Shown here: positions 1 to 6,452 of the stretch, in pieces | How the letters are laid out: each line of letters starts with the position of its first letter | How positions within the stretch are numbered: the first letter of the stretch is position 1 | Source: Olsenella sp. | Lineage (GTDB): Bacteria > Actinomycetota > Coriobacteriia > Coriobacteriales > Atopobiaceae | Direction of reading: 5' to 3' | Length of the DNA stretch: 7,138 nt | Assembly (NCBI GenBank): GCA_015062715.1 | Contig: SUUD01000101.1 | Coordinates: 1 to 7,138, forward strand | The notes under the pieces: generated by a model | Told to the model about the DNA's origin: nothing | Seen by the model: the letters and a program-made list of their open reading frames with translations, nothing else | Database searches by the model: none | Translations under genes and position numbers: made by a program

Positions 1-1421
1 ACGATGGCCAGGGACAGCAGCATGGCGATGGCGCCGCAGTTGACCGGGCTCGCGATGAAGCCGATGAACATGTTGGAGACGGTGAGGCCCACGCCCACGG
101 CAAAGCTCGCCCACACGGCGGCCTTTGAGATGCGGTTGCTGTAGAGGCCCCAGATGAACGGCCCCAGGAAGGCTCCTGCGAGCGCGCCCCACGAGATGCC
201 CATGAGCTGGGCGATGAAGTTGACCGGGCTCGTGTACTGCCACAGGGCGATGCCGGCCGAGAGGGCCACGAAGGCCACGAGCAGGCCACGCATCCAGATC
301 AGCTGCTTGGTCTCGTCCATGTCCTTGACCAGGCGGCCCTTGATGAGGTCGATGGTCAGGGTGGAGGAGCTGGTGAGCACGAGCGACGAGAGCGTGGACA
401 TGCTCGCCGAGAGCACGAGCACGATGACCAGACCGATGAGCAGGTCGGGCAGGGTCGAGAGCATGGAGGGCACGATCGAGTCGTACACGGGGGCGCCGGT
501 GGTGGGGTTGAAGGTGACCTGGTTGGCGTAGAGCCGGCCGAAGCCACCCAGGAAGTAGCTGCCGCCGGCCACGATGACGGCGAAGAAGGTGGAGATGATG
601 GCGCCCTGGCGGACGGCCTCGTCGCTCTTGATGGCGTAGAACTTGCCCACCATCTGCGGTAGGCCCCAGGTGCCAAGCGACGTGAGGATCACGACGCCGA
701 GCAGGTTGAGCGGGTCGGGGCCCAGGAAGGCGGCGAGCGGGCCGGCCATCTCGGAGCCCTCGACGGGGATCTGCGAGAGCGAGGTGTAGGCGGCCATGAA
801 GCCGCCGTTGTTGGCAAGGACCGCGCCGATGATGGCGATGATGCCCACGAGCATGACCATGCCCTGGACGAAGTCGTTCACGACGGTGGCCATGTAGCCG
901 CCGAGCACCACGTAGACGCAGGTCACAATGGCCATGCCGATGATGCAGATGGTGTAGTCGATGCCGAAGGCCATCTCGAAGAGGCGCGAGAGGCCGTTGT
1001 AGACGGAGGCGGTGTAGGGGATGAGGAAGACGAAGATGATGGCGGAGGAGACAACGCGCAGGGCCTCGCTGGCATAGCGCGTGCCAAAGAACTGCGGCAT
1101 GGTGGCCGAGCCCAGGCGATGCGTGACGCGGCGGGTGCGCTGCCCCAGGACGACCCAGGCCAGAAGGCTGCCGATGAAGGCGTTGCCCACGCCGATCCAC
1201 GTTGCCGACATGCCGTACTTCCAGCCGAACTGGCCGGCGTAGCCCACGAAGATGACGGCGGAGAAATAGCTGGTGCCGAAGGCGAAGGCGGAGAGCCACG
1301 GGCCGACGTTGCGGCCGCCGAGGACGAAGCCCTCGACGCTGCCCGCGGAATTGCGGGTCTTGAGGCCGATGAACACGACGGCCGCGATGAACACGACCAT
1401 CATAAGGATCTTTGCGAGCAT
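1..1421 (-). CDS. Sodium:solute symporter (SSS family), 3' end outside window
   Basis: This is a secondary transporter of the inner membrane that probably couples Na+ entry to uptake of a small solute. The reading frame is open for 473 codons from the ATG at 1421-1419 to the left edge, so only the C-terminal end is missing (family members are about 500 residues). The start is supported by AGGAAGG at 1431-1437, eight bases upstream. The product is almost continuously hydrophobic, with SSS landmarks: GGRNVGPW at residues 35-42, GTSYFS at 49-54, a GGYMATVVNDFVQG segment near 180, and ASMSTLSS at 339-346. The last aligns with the PutP segment whose Ser340 and Thr341 bind Na+; here they are Ser342 and Thr343. 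The PutP Na+-site Asp55 aligns with Tyr52, so the first half of the ion site differs. Substrate cannot be assigned. The gene diverges from the CorA gene and may be controlled by the inverted repeat at 1462-1481. Confidence 0.93.
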   Translation of the reverse strand, partial: MLAKILMMVVFIAAVVFIGLKTRNSAGSVEGFVLGGRNVGPWLSAFAFGTSYFSAVIFVGYAGQFGWKYGMSATWIGVGNAFIGSLLAWVVLGQRTRRVTHRLGSATMPQFFGTRYASEALRVVSSAIIFVFLIPYTASVYNGLSRLFEMAFGIDYTICIIGMAIVTCVYVVLGGYMATVVNDFVQGMVMLVGIIAIIGAVLANNGGFMAAYTSLSQIPVEGSEMAGPLAAFLGPDPLNLLGVVILTSLGTWGLPQMVGKFYAIKSDEAVRQGAIISTFFAVIVAGGSYFLGGFGRLYANQVTFNPTTGAPVYDSIVPSMLSTLPDLLIGLVIVLVLSASMSTLSSLVLTSSSTLTIDLIKGRLVKDMDETKQLIWMRGLLVAFVALSAGIALWQYTSPVNFIAQLMGISWGALAGAFLGPFIWGLYSNRISKAAVWASFAVGVGLTVSNMFIGFIASPVNCGAIAMLLSLAI

Positions 1422-1461
1422 GTCTGTGTCCCTTCCTGACTGGTGTTTTTGTCGTACCAGC

Positions 1462-1481
1462 TGCTTTAGGTTGCTAAAGCA
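1462..1481. promoter_or_regulatory. Perfect inverted repeat, possible operator of the symporter gene
   Basis: TGCTTTAG and CTAAAGCA form perfect 8-bp arms around the 4-base centre GTTG. The site lies 40 bp upstream of the symporter start and just downstream of a possible -10 hexamer at 1490-1495. A repressor bound here would block transcription, which would suit a substrate-inducible transporter. The size and symmetry resemble operators of dimeric repressors in general, but no regulator family can be named. It could instead form an 8-bp stem in the symporter leader RNA. There is no U-tract on either side, so an intrinsic terminator is unlikely. Confidence 0.45.
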
Positions 1482-1489
1482 CGAGGGGG

Positions 1490-1495
1490 ATTCTA
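1490..1495 (-). promoter_or_regulatory. Possible -10 hexamer of the symporter gene
   Basis: Read on the minus strand this is TAGAAT, one mismatch from TATAAT, in otherwise GC-rich DNA. It would place the transcription start near 1483 and give a leader of about 60 bases. No convincing -35 box is found 16 to 18 bases further upstream, so the call rests on the hexamer and its place next to the inverted repeat. Confidence 0.3.
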
Positions 1496-1652
1496 GCGGT
1501 GGGCGTGCGCCGGTAATCGAAAGCGGTGCATTTGGTCGCAATCTTGTAATGCGAGTTGTGCCGGGGCGGGCGTGTCGGGGCCCGGCTCGCCTCCGGACGA
1601 GCCCCGGTCGATGTATTCTTACGTCTGTCGCACGTGAGGCAGGGGAGGGGCC

Positions 1653-2597
1653 ATGATCGAGCTGTATCGCACCGATGGGCAGGTGACGAGCGTCGTCGAC
1701 GAGATCGGCGAGTGGGTGTGGGTCAAGCTCACGTCGCCCACGCTCGAGGAGGCCACGCTCGTCTCGGAGGCCTTGCCCGGGCTCGACCGCGACGACATCC
1801 TCGCGGCCATCGATCCCGAGGAGAAGACCCGCGTTCAGCACGAGGACGGCTACTCGCTCGTCCTCATCGACGTGCCGGTGCGTGAGGTCCGCCACGATAT
1901 CGACACCTACAACACCATCCCGTTGGGCATCATCATCCTGCCCCAGAACGTGGTGACGGTGTGCTCGGAGGACGCGGCGGTGCTGGCGCCCTTCCATGAG
2001 GGGCGCGTCAAGGGCTTCTCGACGCGCATGCGCATCTCGTTCCTCTACCAGATCATGCTGAGGTGCGCCCTGCTCTACCAGCGGGCGCTGCGCGTGGTCG
2101 ACCGCAAGCGCGTTGACTTCGAGGAGCACATTGAGTCGAAGACCGACGACCGCGACCTGGTGAGCCTGCACGAGCTGGAGTCGACGCTGGTCTACTTCGC
2201 CACGTCGTTGCGCGGCAATGGCGGTGTGCTGGCACGGCTGGAGCGCTCGGTGCGCCTGCATCCCGGTCCGGAGGACGAGGAGCTGCTCGACGACGCCATC
2301 GTCGAGAACCAGCAGGCGGTCGAGATGGCCCAGATCTACCACGACATCATCGACGGCACGCGCGAGCTCATGAGCTCGGTCATGGACAAGCGCCTGAACA
2401 ACGTCATGCAAAGGCTCACCTCGATCACGCTGATCCTGTCGATCCCCACGGTGGTGTCGGGCCTGTACGGCATGAACGTCGACCTCGACTGGATGCCGCT
2501 GGCGCAGGTGCCGCACGGCTTTGGGATCATCTGTGCTGCGACGAGCCTCATCTGCGTGGTGCTGGCAATCTGGCTGGCGCGCAAGGACTGGCTCTAG
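1653..2597 (+). CDS. corA: CorA-family magnesium/divalent cation transporter
   Basis: The product is a 314-residue member of the CorA metal ion transporter family. Members form pentameric channels in the inner membrane that usually admit Mg2+, sometimes Co2+ or Ni2+. The signature YGMN lies at residues 272-275, at the end of the first membrane helix (about 255-274). The second helix spans about 289-308 and is followed by the short basic tail ARKDWL. Residues 1 to about 250 form the cytoplasmic domain with the long charged helices that lead into the pore; the N-terminal WVWVKLTSPT segment (21-30) is typical. The pore-entry loop after GMN reads VDLDWMPL. The ATG is preceded by GGAGG at 1644-1648, with a short 4-base gap. 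The gene is convergent with the helicase gene, and its stop lies just before the palindromic repeat. Length and motifs are normal; whether Mg2+ is the true substrate is not visible. Confidence 0.95.
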   Translation: MIELYRTDGQVTSVVDEIGEWVWVKLTSPTLEEATLVSEALPGLDRDDILAAIDPEEKTRVQHEDGYSLVLIDVPVREVRHDIDTYNTIPLGIIILPQNVVTVCSEDAAVLAPFHEGRVKGFSTRMRISFLYQIMLRCALLYQRALRVVDRKRVDFEEHIESKTDDRDLVSLHELESTLVYFATSLRGNGGVLARLERSVRLHPGPEDEELLDDAIVENQQAVEMAQIYHDIIDGTRELMSSVMDKRLNNVMQRLTSITLILSIPTVVSGLYGMNVDLDWMPLAQVPHGFGIICAATSLICVVLAIWLARKDWL

Positions 2598-2601
2598 GTA
2601 C

Positions 2602-2715
2602 TCGACCCGCCGGGACACCCACCCCGGAGGATTCGTCCCACTTTGGGACACCCACCCCGGAGGATTTGTCCCAAAGTGGGACGAATCCTCCGGGGTGGGT
2701 GTCCCAAAGTGGGAC
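2602..2715. repeat. 33-bp-period repeat with an 81-bp near-perfect palindrome
   Basis: The block alternates a 15-bp element, GTCCCAAAGTGGGAC or its reverse complement, with an 18-bp element, ACCCACCCCGGAGGATT plus one variable base. The 15-mers are at 2635-2649, 2668-2682 and 2701-2715, exactly 33 bp apart, and a degenerate one is at 2602-2616. The 18-mer runs forward at 2617-2634 and 2650-2667 and reversed at 2683-2700. As a result 2635-2715 is a palindrome centred on 2675: arms of 32 bp match perfectly, then one T/G position, then 5 bp around a 5-base centre. It fills the gap between the CorA and helicase stop codons, so it could stop transcription from both sides, although no T-tract follows. 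A REP-like intergenic repeat family or a nucleoid/topoisomerase target are alternatives. Confidence 0.9.
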
Positions 2716-2737
2716 GCTCGCCCACTGTCACCTGCTG

Positions 2738-5281
2738 TCAAAGGTCCTCGGGGAAGCCCACGCGGTAGTCGCGGAAGGTGACGATGCCCTCCTCCTGGGT
2801 GGCGTCGAGGTCAACGTCGGCCTCGATCGAGAAGTCGGAGTCGCCATCGGCGTCGTGGACCGTCTGGCGCACGTGCCAGATGTGGCCCGAGAGCTCGTCC
2901 TTGTCGTCGATGGTGAGGAACTGCCAGCTGCGGGCGTCCGCGTCGAGCAGCACCTCGCCGTGCTCGGCGTAGAAGGCGTCGATGGCTGCCTGCCAGCGCG
3001 GCTTGCGCCAGCCCCAGTCGGCGTCGAGCTCGCCCAGCGCCTCCGCGTCCTCTGTCGCCAGCAGGCGCACGCGGGCGAACAGGGCGTTGCGCACCAGCAG
3101 CGTGAGGCCGCGGCGGTCGTGGACCACCTCGTCGGCCGCATCGGGGGCGGCGCCCGCCTCGATGACGCCCGTGCCGCCCCCGGCCCACTCGTCGAGCAGG
3201 CTGGAGTCGACCGTGCGCACCACCAGGCCCAGCCACGAGACGATGTCGCGCAGGCGGTCGTCGTACTTCTCGGGTGGCACCGTGCGGTCGAGCACGCGAT
3301 AGGCGTCAGACAGGTAGCGCAGCAGCAGCCCCTCGCTGCGGGAGATGCCGGCGCGCTGGATGTACCCCTTGAAGTCGCTGGCTGTCTCGACCATGTCGCG
3401 CAGGACGGACTTGGGCCGCAGCTCGAAGTCGCGCGCCCAGGGGACCTCGTCGCAGTACTGCTCGAAGGCGGGCTGGAGCAGGTCCTCGAGGGGGCGCGGG
3501 TAGGTGACGTCCTGGATGAGCTGGATGCGCTCGTCGTACTCGACGCCCTCCGCCTTCATCTGCTGCATGGCGGCGTCCTTGGCCGCACGCTCCTGGGCGC
3601 GCAGGATCTGGAAGGGGTCCTCGAGCGTGGCCTCGGCCATGGAGATGACGTCGAGCGCGTAGTCGGGGCTCTCGGGGTCCAGAAGCTCGAGCGCGGCCAG
3701 CAGGAAGGGGGAGAGGGGCTGGTCGAGCGCGAAGTCCTCGGGGATGTCGATGGTGGGCGACCACTCGTCGCCGCCCTCGCCCGGGTGGCACTCGATGACG
3801 CCGGCATCGGCGAGGGTGGCGAACACCTCGTCGGCGCGTGCCTGCAACTTGGCCTTCTGCTCGGGGGTCTGGAGGCTGTCGTCGATGAGCTTGCCCACGC
3901 GGGCCCGGGCGTCGCCTCCCTGCATGACCTCGGCCAGCACCATGGCGTGCGTGACCTTGAGGCGCGGGTGCAGGGCCTCGGGCACGGACGTGACGAGCTT
4001 CTGGAAGGTCTGCTCGTTCCAGCCGACGAAGCCCTCGGGCGGGCGCTTGGTGTGGATCTTGCGGGCCTTCTTGGGGTCGCCGCCGGCCTTGGCGAGCGCC
4101 TTGGCGTTCTCGATGTCGAACTCGGTGGCCTCGGCTATGACCAGGCCCTCGGTGTCGAAGCCGGAGCGGCCGGCACGGCCCGCCACCTGGTGGAACTCGC
4201 GCGCGTTGAGGCGGCGCTGGCGGTGGCCGTCGTACTTGGCGAGCGCCGTGAGCAGCACCGTGTGGATGGGCACGTTGATGCCCACGCCCAGGGTGTCGGT
4301 GCCGCAGATGACCGGGAGCAGGCCCTGCTGGGCGAGCTTCTCGACCAACAGGCGGTAGCGCGGGAGCATGCCGGCGTGGTGCACGCCCACGCCGGCGAGC
4401 AAGAGGCGCTTGAGGGTCTTGCCAAAGGTGGTGGTGAAGCGGGTGCCCGCCACGGCGTCCTTGATCGCCTCGCGCTGCTCCTTGGTGGACACGCCGTAGC
4501 TGGCGAGCGCCGTGGCGCTCTTGAGGGCGGCGTCCTGCGCGAAGTGGACTATGTAGATGGGTGCGTCGCCTGCGCGCAGGGCCAGCTCGACCGTGGCCTC
4601 GAGGGGAGTGTCGACGAACTGGAAGGAGAGGGGCACCGGGCGCGGCGCGTCGAGCACGAGCTCGACCGGGCGGGTGGTCTGGGCCTCGAGCAGGCCCTGG
4701 ATCTGCGTCACGTCGCCCAGGGTGGCGCTCATGAGAAGGAACTGCACGTTGGGCAGGGTGAGCAGGGGCACCTGCCAGGCCCAGCCGCGATCGGGATCGG
4801 CAAAGAAGTGGAACTCGTCCATGGCCACGCAGCCAACGTCGGCCCTCTCGCCCAGGCGCAGCGCGTCGTTGGCCAGGATCTCGGCCGTGCAGCAGACGAT
4901 GGGGGCGTCGGAGTTGATGACCGTGTCCCCGGTGATCATGCCAACGTTGTCCGGGCCAAAGAGGTCGACCAGGTCGAAGAACTTCTCGGAGACGAGCGCC
5001 TTGATGGGGGCCGTGTAGTAGGCGCGGCGGTTGGTGCAGACCGAGACGAAGCACATGCCCAGGGCCACGAGCGACTTGCCCGAGCCCGTGGGCGTGCCCA
5101 GGATGACGTGGGTGCCGGCGGCTATGTCGAGCAGGGCCTCCTCCTGGTGGTCCCACAGGTCGAAGCCGGCGTCCGCCGCCCAGCCCAGGAAGAGGTCGAG
5201 GGCCTCGTCGGGGGCGATGTCGGGATAGTGCTCGTCGTCGGGCCAGGGGATGAGCGCCCCCAGCGAGCCCGTCTCTGCCAT
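2738..5281 (-). CDS. Ski2-like DExH-box helicase with DUF3516-type C-terminus
   Basis: This 847-residue superfamily 2 helicase should use ATP to unwind or remodel RNA or nucleoprotein. All core motifs are present: Walker A GTPTGSGKS at 62-70, motif Ia APIKAL near 91-96, DEFH at 155-158, SAT at 185-187, motif IV around 241-248, HHAGMLPRYR at 301-310, GTDTLGVGINVP at 327-338, and motif VI QVAGRAGR at 365-372. DEFH, HHAG and the motif VI form place it among Ski2/HelY-like enzymes. Residues from about 400 to 847 match the layout of actinobacterial helicases carrying DUF3516; that domain is assigned by architecture and memory, not by a search. The ATG at 5281 follows GGAAGGA at a spacing of about six bases. 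A possible -10, TACACT on the minus strand at 5315-5320, has no clear -35. Its natural substrate is unknown. The gene stands alone on its strand, 217 bp from the deformylase gene. Confidence 0.93.
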   Translation of the reverse strand: MAETGSLGALIPWPDDEHYPDIAPDEALDLFLGWAADAGFDLWDHQEEALLDIAAGTHVILGTPTGSGKSLVALGMCFVSVCTNRRAYYTAPIKALVSEKFFDLVDLFGPDNVGMITGDTVINSDAPIVCCTAEILANDALRLGERADVGCVAMDEFHFFADPDRGWAWQVPLLTLPNVQFLLMSATLGDVTQIQGLLEAQTTRPVELVLDAPRPVPLSFQFVDTPLEATVELALRAGDAPIYIVHFAQDAALKSATALASYGVSTKEQREAIKDAVAGTRFTTTFGKTLKRLLLAGVGVHHAGMLPRYRLLVEKLAQQGLLPVICGTDTLGVGINVPIHTVLLTALAKYDGHRQRRLNAREFHQVAGRAGRSGFDTEGLVIAEATEFDIENAKALAKAGGDPKKARKIHTKRPPEGFVGWNEQTFQKLVTSVPEALHPRLKVTHAMVLAEVMQGGDARARVGKLIDDSLQTPEQKAKLQARADEVFATLADAGVIECHPGEGGDEWSPTIDIPEDFALDQPLSPFLLAALELLDPESPDYALDVISMAEATLEDPFQILRAQERAAKDAAMQQMKAEGVEYDERIQLIQDVTYPRPLEDLLQPAFEQYCDEVPWARDFELRPKSVLRDMVETASDFKGYIQRAGISRSEGLLLRYLSDAYRVLDRTVPPEKYDDRLRDIVSWLGLVVRTVDSSLLDEWAGGGTGVIEAGAAPDAADEVVHDRRGLTLLVRNALFARVRLLATEDAEALGELDADWGWRKPRWQAAIDAFYAEHGEVLLDADARSWQFLTIDDKDELSGHIWHVRQTVHDADGDSDFSIEADVDLDATQEEGIVTFRDYRVGFPEDL

Positions 5282-5371
5282 GTGGATTCCTTCCGCGCGC
5301 GTCTTGTCTGCCCTAGTGTAGCCGAGCGGCCTGACAGGTTGACCCTCGTGATTGCCGACAGCGCGGCTAGA

Positions 5372-5452
5372 AAACAGTGTACATAGAACGACCTAAGGAC
5401 TTACATAACCGCAGGATACGTAAAAGCTTAGGCCGATTTGAGTACACTGTTT
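5372..5452. repeat. ~80-bp palindromic element, copy 1
   Basis: The ends are a perfect 11-bp inverted repeat: AAACAGTGTAC at 5372-5382 and GTACACTGTTT at 5442-5452. Inside, separated by 6-base internal loops, is a second inverted repeat: CGACCTAAG at 5389-5397 and CTTAGGCCG at 5427-5435, with one mismatch that becomes G-U in minus-strand RNA. The centre of about 29 bases is AT-richer than its surroundings. The sequence is roughly three-quarters identical to 6528-6606. It lies 46 bp downstream of the deformylase stop and about 90 bp upstream of the helicase start. It may be a MITE-like or REP-like element, or a transcript-end structure. No flanking target duplication is visible. Confidence 0.85.
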
Positions 5453-5498
5453 GGGCGGGGTGTGCCGACGTAGGGCAACTGCGCGCCGTCGGACGCCC

Positions 5499-5912
5499 TC
5501 AGATGAGCACGCCGTCGCAGTGGTCGACCTCATGCTGGATGGCCTGGGCAACGCGGTCCGCGAACGTGCGCCGGTGGGTTTGCAGGGACGTGTCCTGCCA
5601 CGTGACCACGATGCGCTCGTAGCGGGTGGCCTCGCGCGCGCCGGGAAGTGACAGGCAGCCCTCCTCGGTGGCGTAGGGGCCGCCCTTGTCCACGATCTCT
5701 GGGTTGAGCATGGCCAGGATGGAGCCGTCCTCGTCGATCACGGCGATGACGCGCTTGCTCGCGCCGATCATGTTGGCCGCCATGCCTACGCAGGTTGCGC
5801 GGTGTGCCTCGAGCGTGTCGACAAGGTCACGGGCGACGGCGACGTCGTCGGCCGTGGCCGGCTCGCTGGGACGGCTCAGGAAGAACCGGGCAGTCATGAT
5901 GGGCTTGATCAT
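5499..5912 (-). CDS. def: Peptide deformylase family protein, short variant
   Basis: The family removes the N-terminal formyl group from new proteins in the cytoplasm, using a metal held by one Cys and two His. From the ATG at 5912 the product has 137 residues, shorter than the usual 150-200. Motif 2 is EEGCLS at 83-88 (Cys86 ligand) and motif 3 is QHEVDH at 126-131 (His127, Glu128 and His131), so metal site and catalytic Glu are intact. Motif 1 reads GMAANMIG at 43-50 instead of the canonical GLAAxQxG, putting Met48 where the oxyanion-binding Gln normally sits. A short Firmicutes-type subgroup with the same MIKPI-like start and GMAANMIG is known to me, which supports this start. The frame stays open upstream to 6059, but that stretch is hairpin DNA. 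No Shine-Dalgarno sequence precedes 5912 or the next Met at 5897. No fmt partner is adjacent. It may be a second deformylase or an enzyme of altered activity. Confidence 0.88.
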   Translation of the reverse strand: MIKPIMTARFFLSRPSEPATADDVAVARDLVDTLEAHRATCVGMAANMIGASKRVIAVIDEDGSILAMLNPEIVDKGGPYATEEGCLSLPGAREATRYERIVVTWQDTSLQTHRRTFADRVAQAIQHEVDHCDGVLI

Positions 5913-5943
5913 GGGTGGCTCGCATTCTGGGTTAAGGGAGAGA

Positions 5944-5992
5944 CGTGCCTCCCATTTTTTGTCCAATACATTAGACGAAAACGGGAGGCACG
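5944..5992 (-). promoter_or_regulatory. Strong hairpin in the deformylase leader
   Basis: CGTGCCTCCC (5944-5953) and GGGAGGCACG (5983-5992) are perfect 10-bp arms. In minus-strand RNA the stem continues inward through a G-U pair, four A-U pairs, a 1x2 internal loop and GUC/GAC, giving about 18 pairs around the 10-base loop UAAUGUAUUG. The base of the stem lies 31 bases upstream of the deformylase start codon. The core is clearly AT-rich. There is no U-tract after it, so it does not look like a standard terminator. It could be a leader structure, a protein-binding site (the core GTC-AAT--ATT-GAC is itself symmetric), or a dispersed repeat. Confidence 0.6.
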
Positions 5993-6027
5993 GCAGACGG
6001 GCCCTCGCAGCATCGGTTCGGCCTGTC

Positions 6028-6074
6028 CCTTGCACTGGACCAAGGATTGAATTTGGCATCCGTCCGGTGCAAGG
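6028..6074. repeat. 13-bp inverted repeat between the small membrane protein and deformylase genes
   Basis: CCTTGCACTGGAC (6028-6040) and GTCCGGTGCAAGG (6062-6074) pair over 13 positions with a single mismatch, around a 21-base loop. The structure begins 38 bp downstream of the small membrane protein stop, so it may end that transcript, perhaps by a factor-dependent route since no U-tract follows. It is followed by the second hairpin at 5944-5992 before the deformylase start. Confidence 0.5.
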
Positions 6075-6112
6075 AGCAAGTCGTACGGTCGCCCGGCATG
6101 CGCAACCCGGCG

Positions 6113-6382
6113 CTAGGGATTTGGCAGCTCGTCGTTATCGCCGCCCGGCTGAAGGCCATGTGAACTGAGGGGGTCGGCCTGCGGATATGCGACGGGACGG
6201 GCGAGTTTGTCGGGAAGGGCGGCGGCATAGAGGCCGGCGGCGAAGAACGTGCCAAAGATACCAAGAAGCCATATGCTCGCAACTTCGCCCGGGTAGCCTT
6301 TTTCTTTAGCGACCTCTGAGAATGTCCAGGTGGCGAAAAAGTCGAGGGCAAGAAGCACGAGTATGACAGGTGAGTAGAGCAT
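6113..6382 (-). CDS. Small two-helix membrane protein (KGY...ALPD type)
   Basis: The product is an 89-residue membrane protein of unknown function. Residues 3-21 and about 35-55 are hydrophobic helices. Between them lies the polar loop SEVAKEKGYPGE (22-33), and the second helix ends in AALPDK (54-59). This arrangement, AxEKGY, then a glycine-containing helix, then ALPD, recurs in small membrane proteins of Firmicutes and relatives that I recognise by pattern but cannot name. The tail from 60 to 89 is hydrophilic and Pro/Gly/Asp-rich. The start at 6382 was chosen because the helix begins directly after it and a G-rich run GGGGGAA lies four bases upstream; the open frame extends to 6481, but that part is not hydrophobic and contains the likely promoter. 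The gene is 200 bp upstream of the deformylase gene with two hairpins between, so co-transcription is doubtful. Confidence 0.72.
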   Translation of the reverse strand: MLYSPVILVLLALDFFATWTFSEVAKEKGYPGEVASIWLLGIFGTFFAAGLYAAALPDKLARPVAYPQADPLSSHGLQPGGDNDELPNP

Positions 6383-6452
6383 GATTCCCCCAATCGAATC
6401 AGCAGCGTGGTTGGTCGCTGAAAGGTGTGCTGGCTCCGTAGCCTGGGAGCTG

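Noticed and set aside
1561..1610. GC-rich inverted repeats upstream of the CorA gene, such as GGCTCG/CGAGCC.
   Set aside because: Several mutually exclusive 6-7 bp pairings exist in a G/C-only stretch, so no single structure stands out; no T-tract follows.
2602..2715. CRISPR-like regular spacing of 15-bp repeats at 33 bp.
   Set aside because: The 'spacers' are copies of one another, some inverted, so this is a tandem/inverted repeat and not an array of distinct spacers. No cas gene is present.
2521..2781. Reading frame through the 33-bp repeat that would encode an 11-residue repeat protein.
   Set aside because: The 33-bp period keeps any frame open, but the sequence is fully symmetric, overlaps the CorA 3' end and has no gene-like start region.
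3306..5156. A 616-codon minus-strand open frame overlapping the helicase in another frame.
   Set aside because: It is Arg/Pro/Gly/His-rich low-complexity translation, a frame shadow of the helicase.
2666..5386. A 906-codon open frame on the plus strand covering the whole helicase gene.
   Set aside because: Its translation is a low-complexity Ala/Gly/Val/Leu/Arg chain with no family motif, as expected opposite a high-GC gene with G/C-biased third positions. The opposite strand carries every helicase motif.
5360..5460. Target-site duplication flanking the palindromic elements, as expected for a MITE.
   Set aside because: The bases directly outside the 11-bp ends (CTAGA and GGGCG at copy 1) do not match, and copy 2 gives no convincing duplication either.
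5377..5622. Short plus-strand open frames starting inside palindromic element copy 1 (and similarly at 6533 in copy 2).
   Set aside because: They start at an ATG-like trinucleotide within the element and run antisense into deformylase or TSUP coding sequence; the shared N-terminus only reflects the repeat.
5932..5955. Seven-codon leader open frame upstream of the deformylase gene.
   Set aside because: It has no Shine-Dalgarno sequence, its start sits in the hairpin, and such a short frame is expected by chance.
5913..6059. N-terminal extension of the deformylase to an ATG at 6059.
   Set aside because: The extra 49 residues are encoded by hairpin DNA, lack family similarity, and the family start pattern (MIKPI) begins at 5912.
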